A stretch of 40,151 bases of DNA, taken from the NCBI GenBank assembly GCA_903893945.1, contig CAITOF010000003.1:1-40151 (forward strand), given 5' to 3'. Each line of letters starts with the position of its first letter. Within the stretch, counting starts at the first letter, position 1. This DNA is from an uncultured Oxalobacteraceae bacterium. GTDB lineage: Bacteria > Pseudomonadota > Gammaproteobacteria > Burkholderiales > Burkholderiaceae_D. Below are positions 8,949 through 16,275 of this stretch, one piece after another. Made by a program: the position numbers and the translations under genes. The notes under the pieces are model-generated. The model saw only the letters and a list, made by a program, of their open reading frames with translations. It was not told the DNA's origin and searched no databases.

Positions 8949-9199
8949 AATTTTTTGTAAGCAATAAAAACATGACGTAGTTTTGTCTGTTTTTGCATCA
9001 TTTTTTTGTGCCGATTTGCCCAATCCATCTGCATGTCAGGTGGGATGACCGGATAGTAATCGACGGCAATATTTTCTGTCGCATTCAATCATTTTATTTA
9101 GGGAGCAACATAGACAAGCGTGGCTATTTGTCGATACACTGAAATAACTGGAATCCAGATCGTGACTTCGGAAATTTAATTGCTCTTGTGAGGTAATTC

Positions 9200-10420
9200 A
9201 TGCTGCCAGAACTGTTCAGAAATTTATTTCCACGCTTTTTACATCAGGCTCGACGTGACAATGATCTTGCGGAGCTTGAAAATCGTTCTGCGATTCAGGA
9301 AAAAATTCAGGCGAAAATTCACGCGCATATAATCAGTGGCGTGGATGTAAACAGCCTTTGGGGAGATTATCAATACAGCGATAACATGACGCTGGAAGAA
9401 AATATAATTCAGGCAATCGAAACGGCAAATTTTAATACAACGGAACCGGTCACTTTCGTGGATCTGGATTTTCGGGTTTCCAGGTCCAGAGACACCCGAT
9501 TACCGCCACTGTTCTTCCCATCCAATATTTTTCTTGACCGGTGTAAATTGACAGAAGGGGAGCTTGTATTTCATGACGGTACACTTTACCTGACTGGTGA
9601 TTCCACCAAGGGAACCGCCTTGGGCGACAGGGCTGAAATTATAGCCGGTGGGGATTACAGCATCGCCACCGTGCTTGGAACCCGATCGACAGCAAATTTA
9701 CACGGCTTCAGATCGATAGGCTGCGCTGAAGGACCCGAAACCAGGGTCCATGCCTATGGAAACGAAGCAGTTGGGTATGCATGTGGAGAAAAGGCGTCAG
9801 CACACGCACATGGCGCGCGTACAAAAGCAGTTGCCTCTGGCAATAACACCTTTGCAGTGGGTGAAGGAGTCGGCGTAGAAGCGTTTGCTGTGGGCAGGGA
9901 GTGCACCGCGACGGTGTCCGAACCCGATGCGATCGGCTACGGCGAGGGGGATTTTTGCACTGTGTTTGTGGAGGACCATAACGCCTTTGGGATTTTAAAA
10001 AATCCCAGTGCAATGATCAAGGCGAAAAGTAAGGATGCGTTTCTGATCAGTACCCTGAACGAACATACCAGTTCCAGCGTGGTGACCTATCATCATCAGT
10101 TCAAAACATCAGAAAAAAATGAAGAACATGAAATTACCGAACCGGACGGCACGAAAAGCAGGGTCATTCGGAGCAGAAAATTGAATGAACGCGTCGAATT
10201 TACTGACCAGGTCGTGCCCATTAGCCGGACCAGTATTGCAAACCTTGGAAATGGCTACTATGGTCGCCTGAAACTGGCGGCCGATAAAGGCAGTCCGGTC
10301 GCCAAAGAATGGCTGGACAGACTGATACCCTCGCGGCTGGACAGATTTACCCTTGCCATGGAATATAAACGTCGGTCGCTGTTCGACAAATATAAAGGTG
10401 TTCGTATTGCTGCAGAGTAA
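9200..10420 (+). CDS. Candidate T3SS effector with YadA-head-like repeats
   Basis: This 406-residue protein has no signal peptide and no membrane anchor. Residues about 130-265 form an alanine/glycine-rich repeat with a 14-16-residue period (such as 'AYGNEAVGYACGEKASAHAH' and 'NTFAVGEGVGVEAFAVGREC'), strongly resembling the left-handed beta-roll repeats of YadA/trimeric-autotransporter heads or other A-x-G beta-solenoids. It is flanked by an alpha-helical N-terminus and a C-terminal domain with one Sel1-like helix pair. The start has GTGAGG upstream. Lying between the tip gene and sctD, it is most simply an exported protein using a beta-solenoid inside the host cell; no enzyme motif was seen. 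Confidence 0.75.
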   Translation: MLPELFRNLFPRFLHQARRDNDLAELENRSAIQEKIQAKIHAHIISGVDVNSLWGDYQYSDNMTLEENIIQAIETANFNTTEPVTFVDLDFRVSRSRDTRLPPLFFPSNIFLDRCKLTEGELVFHDGTLYLTGDSTKGTALGDRAEIIAGGDYSIATVLGTRSTANLHGFRSIGCAEGPETRVHAYGNEAVGYACGEKASAHAHGARTKAVASGNNTFAVGEGVGVEAFAVGRECTATVSEPDAIGYGEGDFCTVFVEDHNAFGILKNPSAMIKAKSKDAFLISTLNEHTSSSVVTYHHQFKTSEKNEEHEITEPDGTKSRVIRSRKLNERVEFTDQVVPISRTSIANLGNGYYGRLKLAADKGSPVAKEWLDRLIPSRLDRFTLAMEYKRRSLFDKYKGVRIAAE

Positions 10421-10548
10421 GAAAATCCTGACTAGTGCATCGTTGCGGGCAAAATTGGGGGCATGGCCTGACAATTTGCAAGCGGCAACAGTCCTGTGTG
10501 TGCCTGCTTTTCGACCCTTTTCGTTTTCAAAAACATCAAGCTGCGGCA

Positions 10549-10572
10549 TTTACGGTAAGTAAAAGTCCCACT
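10549..10572 (+). promoter_or_regulatory. Repeated T3SS upstream element, diverged copy E
   Basis: AGTAAAAGTCCCACT (10558-10572) matches the sctP-upstream AGTAAAGGTCACACT at 13 of 15 positions without gaps, and TAC-S-GT precedes both at the same distance. It also forms the inverted repeat TTTAC-N5-GTAAA. It ends about 80 bp before the sctD start, the same placement as the other copies, although the 5' CGTAGTT block is not conserved. Confidence 0.45.
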
Positions 10573-10652
10573 AGCGCGCCGTGTTGCACAGTGCAATGAT
10601 AATCCCCGTTATATCAGTATTTTCTTTCACGTAATTAAGAAGAGTAAATTAT

Positions 10653-11897
10653 ATGAAGACTGACCAGACAGAGGGAATAACGGCACAAGTCTCCTCGGGG
10701 TTTACATTCAAAGTCCTGAGTGGCGCACTGAATGGCATTGAATTTGCTCTGGGCCCGCACGCGTACTTTTTTTTCGTTGGCGATGCGTCGCAAATGGACA
10801 ACAATCTGGCACTGGCAGAAAGAACCATTCACCTGCCTGGCCACGACGCAAAGCATAATTTCGTTCTGGATCTGGACGATCCTCGTCTGGCGGACCCGAC
10901 TCAGACTAATCTCGACATCAAAATCAATTTTCCGGATCATCAGGAAACGGAAAACATCAGCTTAAATCACGTATGCCAGATTGAAGGCGTGGCGTTTGCG
11001 ATTAAGCGCGAGGATGAAAGTTGGAGTGAGGAGGTGCAGTACGGGCTCCCTCCAAAGGTATTGACAACCAAAAATGAAACATCCGCGTTTCGAGAACGAT
11101 CACCGCACCATTCAAGCCGTACGAAAGCAGGCAAATCTGCTGCACTGGTACTATTTTTGCTGTTTATTGGTTGTGCAGGCTATTTGGGTTGGCGTCACTT
11201 CCAGCAACAGATCGCGCCGGCAGTCATTCCCGCGGATAAACTGCAACAGATTGTCGGTGATAAAGATGGTTTTTCAGCTCATTTAGGCAAAGACAATATC
11301 TATTACCTGTTTGCCGCCAATACCCAGAAAGCCGAATGGGCCAACCAGGCGATTGTGCGCCAGAAACTGACGGGTTCATGGAAGATAGTGACACCCCAGT
11401 CCGAAGAAGCGCGACTGTCGCCACTGCTTGAACGAAATAATATCGCTTTTTTTGCCATTCGCTTTCAGGATCCCGGTCAACCTACCCTGTTGATGAGTAA
11501 AACACGCAACGCATCCGACGACTCCAGTGTAAGTCGGGTTTCCGACTTGCTCCTGTCGGCAATGCCCTACGCGCGCGACGTGCATATTATGCTGGTTGAC
11601 GATGCCGAAGTGCTGGCCAAAGCCCAGCAAGGCCTTCATGCTCTTGGGTTGCACTATGAATCGTCGCAAAGCGAGAGCGGTATTACGTTGACGAGCTGGA
11701 TGCCCGCGGTGGACGTGCAACTTAATTCCTTCAGCCATTTTGTGGCCCAGTTTTACCAGACCTGGGGACGACGTTATATAAATTTCGCGGTGGACATGCA
11801 TGAAGACGACCTGAAAGAGAAGTCTTACAAATATGGCGAGGACGGCTATATCACAATGAGCAAATCAAATTGGTTATTTAATAGAAAAATGAATTGA
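10653..11897 (+). CDS. sctD: T3SS inner-membrane ring protein SctD (PrgH/MxiG family)
   Basis: SctD forms the outer part of the inner-membrane ring of the basal body. The 414-residue product fits PrgH/EprH: a cytoplasmic FHA-like N-terminal domain (about 15-120), a single transmembrane helix at about 162-181 ('AALVLFLLFIGCAGYLGW'), and a periplasmic region with ring-building domains ending 'YKYGEDGYITMSKSNWLF', close to the PrgH C-terminus. Weak AAGAAG-type ribosome site. In SPI-1 sctD is followed by needle, rod and sctJ genes; here it is followed instead by an unrecognised gene and effector candidates, so the prgHIJK block has been split or rearranged. Confidence 0.88.
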   Translation: MKTDQTEGITAQVSSGFTFKVLSGALNGIEFALGPHAYFFFVGDASQMDNNLALAERTIHLPGHDAKHNFVLDLDDPRLADPTQTNLDIKINFPDHQETENISLNHVCQIEGVAFAIKREDESWSEEVQYGLPPKVLTTKNETSAFRERSPHHSSRTKAGKSAALVLFLLFIGCAGYLGWRHFQQQIAPAVIPADKLQQIVGDKDGFSAHLGKDNIYYLFAANTQKAEWANQAIVRQKLTGSWKIVTPQSEEARLSPLLERNNIAFFAIRFQDPGQPTLLMSKTRNASDDSSVSRVSDLLLSAMPYARDVHIMLVDDAEVLAKAQQGLHALGLHYESSQSESGITLTSWMPAVDVQLNSFSHFVAQFYQTWGRRYINFAVDMHEDDLKEKSYKYGEDGYITMSKSNWLFNRKMN

Positions 11898-11934
11898 TGT
11901 TAAATAGAGCCAACTTTTTGGAAAGGATGCAGCG

Positions 11935-12423
11935 ATGAGCATACAGGCTATAGGCGCAATCGCCACAACGTTACCCGTGACAGACCAGACAGGCACAGCG
12001 GCAGCAATGGCATCAGGTTCGCTTGATGAAATGATGACGAATCAAAAAGTCGCAACGCAGGGACTTTCACCGATGACAGAAATGACGGGTGATATCGAGG
12101 ATGTTTATTCCTGGCTCACCGACCGGGAAATGATGATGCAAAATGACCCGCAAAGATTGAAAACACAATTGTTGAATTACATCAAGAATTTCAAAAACCC
12201 GGAAGGTGGCAATGTCTATAATTCACTTGAAAAAATCAACACCTTTGTCGCATCGCTGTCCAATTATTTTGACGCCAATGAAAGGACTGACATGGTGGAT
12301 TTTTTGCACAATATCCGGGTGGAACTCATTGGGACCGATTTTTTCATGCGCGACTTCGTACAAAAAGCCATGTTTCCGACTGTTGAAAATGGTGGCAAGT
12401 TTCTGGATTGGGATGAAGCTTGA
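11935..12423 (+). CDS. Unrecognised 162-residue protein encoded after sctD
   Basis: It starts 37 bp after sctD with a good AAAGGA site and is surely in the same operon. The N-terminus ('MSIQAIGAIATTLPVTDQTG') has the small-residue-rich look of exported T3SS substrates and a loose resemblance to inner-rod proteins such as PrgJ, but the protein is about 60 residues longer than rod proteins and the rest is a helical, acidic domain ('DIEDVYSWLTDREMMMQNDP', then a long amphipathic helix). It is not a canonical needle or rod subunit by length or motif. Possible roles are a secreted early substrate or a sctD-linked accessory; I cannot decide. Confidence 0.75.
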   Translation: MSIQAIGAIATTLPVTDQTGTAAAMASGSLDEMMTNQKVATQGLSPMTEMTGDIEDVYSWLTDREMMMQNDPQRLKTQLLNYIKNFKNPEGGNVYNSLEKINTFVASLSNYFDANERTDMVDFLHNIRVELIGTDFFMRDFVQKAMFPTVENGGKFLDWDEA

Positions 12424-12757
12424 CGTACAGTTTTTAAAGATTCACTACCTACATCCACCTTTAAATTATTCATTTCGACCCAATTTGATCTGACATGAAA
12501 AATGGCGTTTGTATTCCGTAAATGTGTGACCGGCACTGACACAGGTTTGATGGAAAAATTCGATAGTCCGGTGGTGTTTGTAGCGCTGGTTGGACGGTTG
12601 GGCTCTCAGGGTTGGGCTCTCAGGGTTGGCTTCGCAGGGCTGGCTTCAAAGGTTGCATTCGCAGCTAAGTTGGACCGGCAGAGAGTCATTGTAGGGTGTT
12701 GTCCGGTGAATTACGTTTTTGATCATTCAGAATTATTTAATTTAAAGGAAGTTGGTT
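12424..12757 (+). other. 334-bp intergenic region before the effector pair
   Basis: No convincing gene: the one long open frame (12502-12840) has no gene-like composition, overlaps the downstream gene and owes part of its length to the 14-bp tandem repeat at 12597-12652. An AT-rich stretch with TTTAAT-type sequence precedes the AAAGGAAG ribosome site of the next gene. The conserved T3SS upstream element is not found here. Confidence 0.6.
12597..12652 (+). repeat. 14-bp tandem repeat, four units
   Basis: Units of GTTGGGCTCTCAGG at 12597-12610 and 12611-12624 are identical; GTTGGCTTCGCAGG (12625-12638) and GCTGGCTTCAAAGG (12639-12652) are decayed copies. It lies 105 bp before the start codon of the first effector candidate. 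Confidence 0.85.
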
Positions 12758-14047
12758 ATGTCTGGCATCACTCTGGCTTATTCGTCGCAACCCCGGTTTC
12801 ATTTCCTGTCGAAGTACGCCATCGGTCGGGAGATTACTGAGGCAGACATCAGCAAAATTCGGACTGCCCCGGATATTGATCATGTGGCGGGTTGGTGGGA
12901 CAAAATAACCGACATGTTCTGTTGTACCCACAAAGTACAGGCGAAAATTGCTTTGTATAAAATTTTAAAAAGTAAAAATCAGATTGAAATACTGGACAGT
13001 TTCTTTGAATTACGTTCGCTGGCAGAAGGCGAGCATAAAAAGCGCATAAATTTCGAACGAAATCAAGAGGAAATCATTTTCTTTGTCGACGGTAATAGGC
13101 CGGGGGACGGTCAGCAGAAAAGTGCCGATTGCTCAATGGAGTCCGACCAGGCCCACAAGTGGAGGCTAGGCAGTACCCGTATCACCGGGAGTGATTTTCT
13201 TGATCAGTATATTAGTCCAGACAGTGCGGACACCGCCATCAGTAGCCTGCTGATCCTCCTGGACCGCGACCAACAGGGCTCGACCAAGGATAACGCCTGT
13301 TTGCAGTTGATCAGTACGCTCAATTTGGACAGTTGCACGACGATCTGTATTCCCACACGAGCCGGTGAGGGTTGGAAATTGTGCATTCCGTGCAAGCCAG
13401 GACAGGATATTGAAGTCAAGCTGTCCCCCGATCTGCTGGCGAGAAACGTTTTAGCGAAATTGTTGAGTAATTATTTTAGAAAATATATCGACACAAGGTC
13501 CTATACGGCTTGTGAAGACGACTGCAAAAGTAATTTGAACCGATCATTTGTCAAGATCTGTTTGAATGAGGGCGGGCAGCCCATGAGCTTTGCGCCGGGT
13601 TCTCTCGCGTATGACACCGTAAAGCAGTTTTTTAAGCGTGGCGATACACTGACGCTCTTTGGCGGACAGCAGCCAGGTGTATGTATTAACTCATTTGTTT
13701 CAGGGTGTCTGGATAGGCGCTTTCTGCTTCGTGGACACGGTGTGGATGAGCTTGCTTTCTACAAGAAGGACGGAAATTGGATCGTTTCGCTGGGCGTAAC
13801 AAGGCAGCTTTTGGTGGGGCCGGGCGTGGACAATTTGTCGAATTGCGACAAGAGTCTGCTGGAAAATTATACGGAAAACGGCAGTACCGTGTTTGGAGAA
13901 ACCGGCTTTGAGGTTACATTCGTTATCGATGCCACAAATGGTGAATTTGAATGCCAGCAGTTTAAAGCGCATATAGCCAACGAAATTGCCAGAACCAAAG
14001 ATGGTACCTATACCATGTCCGATCAAAGAATTGATATTTGCAAATAA
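12758..14047 (+). CDS. Candidate effector with SPI-2-type N-terminal translocation signal
   Basis: A 429-residue protein whose N-terminal 110 residues resemble the translocation domain shared by Salmonella SPI-2 effectors (SifA, PipB2, SspH and others). The signal there is WEK(I/M)xxFF; here residues 47-54 are WDKITDMF. The following helix pair (cysteines, K-x-x-A, then 'ILDSFFELRSLAEGEHKKRI') also parallels SifA, as I recall its sequence ('LTEIFFELKELA'). The C-terminal 300 residues match nothing I recognise; they are cysteine-rich for a cytosolic protein (about 16 Cys) and show no GEF, lipase or ligase motif. ATG 12758 has AAAGGAAG 6 bp upstream; a TTG two codons earlier is unlikely. The next gene shares the same N-terminal plan, so the two probably arose by domain sharing or duplication. 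Confidence 0.8.
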   Translation: MSGITLAYSSQPRFHFLSKYAIGREITEADISKIRTAPDIDHVAGWWDKITDMFCCTHKVQAKIALYKILKSKNQIEILDSFFELRSLAEGEHKKRINFERNQEEIIFFVDGNRPGDGQQKSADCSMESDQAHKWRLGSTRITGSDFLDQYISPDSADTAISSLLILLDRDQQGSTKDNACLQLISTLNLDSCTTICIPTRAGEGWKLCIPCKPGQDIEVKLSPDLLARNVLAKLLSNYFRKYIDTRSYTACEDDCKSNLNRSFVKICLNEGGQPMSFAPGSLAYDTVKQFFKRGDTLTLFGGQQPGVCINSFVSGCLDRRFLLRGHGVDELAFYKKDGNWIVSLGVTRQLLVGPGVDNLSNCDKSLLENYTENGSTVFGETGFEVTFVIDATNGEFECQQFKAHIANEIARTKDGTYTMSDQRIDICK

Positions 14048-14132
14048 ATTTTGCTGGAGCTTTATTGTCTGTAGAACGCCGTGAGATGTTTTGATACTAA
14101 TTGTACAAACTGAATGATTTGCCTTTACGACT

Positions 14133-15980
14133 ATGCCAAATACTTCTATACCATCATTGCCTTTAAATTCATCACATTTTTTTCATCGTGAAATAAGTGC
14201 AGACAGAATTAGCCGGATCACGCACGCCCATAGTGACGAGGCAAAAAGCGAAGCGCTCAGAATGGGCTTGTGGGACATCTTTAAAGATCTGTTTTGTGAA
14301 AATAAAAAAGCAGATTTTTTGGAAAAACTATGGCAACTGAGCCATGCCAACGATTTCGATGCAAAAGCTGACGTATTTGTCGAAATTAAACGAATGGTTG
14401 ATTATGGAGCGGGTGTGGAATTCGGGATCGGCCTTGAAAAAGCGGATGATGGAGCAGCGGTAAATTATTACACGACGTTTGTGGTAAAAATTGACGACAA
14501 TCCGGTCGAATTGTGCACCTATCAGCTAGCCGACGCATTCACTCTTTCAAAGTTATACGATGTCAAACCGGATCACTTCAGTGTCAGTCTGGGCAGGGAT
14601 TGGCTGGAATGTGCCCTTGCTGTTGGTAGTAAAATTGAAAATGCTATTTTTCGTGACCTGGATCTTGCAGGCCTTGATTTCAGGGGCAAGAAGGTATCTG
14701 ACATCGATTTTTCTGGTTGTGATTTACGTGGCGTGAAATTTGACGATACAACAGAATTCAGTAATGTAAATTTGACGAATGCAAAGATTTTACAGCCTTT
14801 ATATGACCAGGTAAAAAATTCAAAATTAAGTATTGATGCTGTGCCATACACTGAGACTCAGATCGAACAGTGGAAAAACATTAGCGATTTTTATTCTGAT
14901 GAAAGCAGGGGTCTGGCCGAGAGGGAGTTTTACGTATTTTCGAAAACAGATCTGCCCGACGCTGAACGAGTATTGGCATTCTGGAGGTTACAGAATCTGG
15001 CCGAGGAGTGTTTTCGTTCGACAAAATTCAACGAATCCGACATCGACAACGGTAAACATGTAATGTCAATTCGTGACGGCGATGACATCGTTATTGCGGA
15101 AGACCTGAAATTTGGCGTAATTGACTTTTTTGATACTAAAAATAGGGAGCTGGCGACGACTGCTTTGTGCAATTTAACCGATATTTCGAGGTCCGGAACC
15201 GAAAGAACGGACAGTTTTGTCAAATTGCGCGACCTCGCAAAGCCGGACTTTAAAGATATGTTTGTATTTAATGTGATCGATTCAACCTGCCTGCAAGTTT
15301 CTATAAAAAATGCAATGGAAGTTGTTATCAGGCCCATTCAATTGACAGGTCTGAACAATCATATTGTCAAGTATCTTAATACTGTAATCATCCCGGAGCC
15401 GATAGATTACTTAAAAAGGAAATTTGAAGGGGATTTACACCGGTCCGATGTTGATTTCAGACTGAGTGACGTTACCGCTGAATTCAGGCCTAGTGATAAG
15501 ACCTTGAACGAGGATAAGTTGGCATTTGGCACCTCATTTATTGCTGGCCTTGAAAGTGAGTACAAACAAAAAATGGCATATTTCATGTTATATCAGATAG
15601 CAATCCAGTCTATCCACTCTTTTTACGGCGAAATCGGCGTCGATATTCCCCAGTACGGAATGCAGACCGAGCAATACAAGAGTTATTCAGTCACGCAGCA
15701 AAAATTGTCAAAGGATCTGATTTTTGACGTCACTTATTCCGTTGAATATATAAACGACTCAGGTGAAATCACCAACATGATGGGTTATACGATGATTGCG
15801 GGAGATGACAGGTTCAATGCGGAAAAACCCGCCTACACAAGCTATTGTTTCAGGAGTCAATTTGTCGTCGGACCTGATACGTTCGTTTGCACCCGAAATT
15901 CACTGGTGCGCGGTAAGCCATTCCTGGTAGAGTCCGATGGACAGTTCCGGTTTTTGGCTGACCCTGTTGCGGCATCGTAA
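14133..15980 (+). CDS. Candidate effector: SPI-2-type signal plus pentapeptide repeats
   Basis: A 615-residue protein. Residues 47-54 read WDIFKDLF, the same position and pattern as in the preceding gene and matching WEK(I/M)xxFF of SPI-2 effectors. Residues about 55-170 resemble the PipB2-type N-terminal domain, followed by a short pentapeptide-repeat block at 171-220 (A/D-x-L/F-x-G/D: 'AIFRDLDLAGLDFRGKKVSD', 'IDFSGCDLRGVKFDDTTEF'). This is a right-handed quadrilateral beta-helix of about eight repeats, shorter than in PipB2. The remaining 390 residues are unrecognised. There is no clear Shine-Dalgarno before ATG 14133, so the start is less sure, but the alignment of W47 with the neighbour supports it. 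No copy of the repeated upstream element precedes it; it may be cotranscribed with the gene 85 bp upstream. Confidence 0.8.
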   Translation: MPNTSIPSLPLNSSHFFHREISADRISRITHAHSDEAKSEALRMGLWDIFKDLFCENKKADFLEKLWQLSHANDFDAKADVFVEIKRMVDYGAGVEFGIGLEKADDGAAVNYYTTFVVKIDDNPVELCTYQLADAFTLSKLYDVKPDHFSVSLGRDWLECALAVGSKIENAIFRDLDLAGLDFRGKKVSDIDFSGCDLRGVKFDDTTEFSNVNLTNAKILQPLYDQVKNSKLSIDAVPYTETQIEQWKNISDFYSDESRGLAEREFYVFSKTDLPDAERVLAFWRLQNLAEECFRSTKFNESDIDNGKHVMSIRDGDDIVIAEDLKFGVIDFFDTKNRELATTALCNLTDISRSGTERTDSFVKLRDLAKPDFKDMFVFNVIDSTCLQVSIKNAMEVVIRPIQLTGLNNHIVKYLNTVIIPEPIDYLKRKFEGDLHRSDVDFRLSDVTAEFRPSDKTLNEDKLAFGTSFIAGLESEYKQKMAYFMLYQIAIQSIHSFYGEIGVDIPQYGMQTEQYKSYSVTQQKLSKDLIFDVTYSVEYINDSGEITNMMGYTMIAGDDRFNAEKPAYTSYCFRSQFVVGPDTFVCTRNSLVRGKPFLVESDGQFRFLADPVAAS

Positions 15981-16071
15981 GGTGCCCGACGTTCATAGAT
16001 CAATCACGCTTACCACCGCCCCTGCCGGTGTGCCAGATGGCCTCGTTTCGGCCAGTAAAAATACGGTTGTT

Positions 16072-16117
16072 CATCCCCATTTATCGTGTGCTTCAATACG
16101 TTGAATTGCTGGGGATG
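16072..16117 (+). repeat. Inverted repeat upstream of sctP
   Basis: CATCCCCA (16072-16079) and TGGGGATG (16110-16117) form a perfect 8-bp inverted repeat with a 30-nt loop that contains a smaller one, TCAA-TACG-TTGA. It lies just upstream of the activator-like element before sctP. No T-run follows, so it is not a typical intrinsic terminator. A weaker hairpin TGGCC-N7-GGCCA (16038-16054) sits just before it. Confidence 0.5.
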
Positions 16118-16149
16118 CGCCGGACATACTGATGTTTCTAAAATGGAAA

Positions 16150-16181
16150 TACGTAGTTATACCGTCAGTAAAGGTCACACT
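16150..16181 (+). promoter_or_regulatory. Repeated T3SS upstream element, copy C
   Basis: CGTAGTT-N8-AGTAAAGGTCACA, with both blocks and the spacing identical to copy B at 3770-3802. The CAC ends 98 bp before the sctP start, matching the 95 and 109 bp of copies A and B. It would control the sctP-Q-R-S-T-U operon and possibly the genes behind it. The central inverted repeat of copies A and B is not conserved here. Confidence 0.65.
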
Positions 16182-16275
16182 GGTCGGGCCATATGTTACG
16201 TGCGACTATGGAACCCGAGGCAGATTCCGGCACGTGTTTGAAATGGTAACTGGACCAGGAAACGGAGAAGGACGA

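Noticed and set aside
8975..8998. Possible further copy of the T3SS upstream element
   Set aside because: Only the CGTAGTTTT block is present; the AGTAAAGGTCAC block is missing and it lies more than 200 bp from the next start.
9200..10420. Reading the A-x-G repeat protein as a trimeric autotransporter adhesin
   Set aside because: No signal peptide, no coiled-coil stalk and no C-terminal beta-barrel anchor.
12502..12840. 112-codon plus-strand open frame before the first effector gene
   Set aside because: It runs through a 14-bp non-coding tandem repeat, overlaps the real start at 12758 in another frame, and has no ribosome site or protein-like composition.
15980..16054. Intrinsic terminator after the second effector gene
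   Set aside because: The TGGCC/GGCCA hairpin has only a 5-bp stem and is followed by an A-rich, not T-rich, tract.
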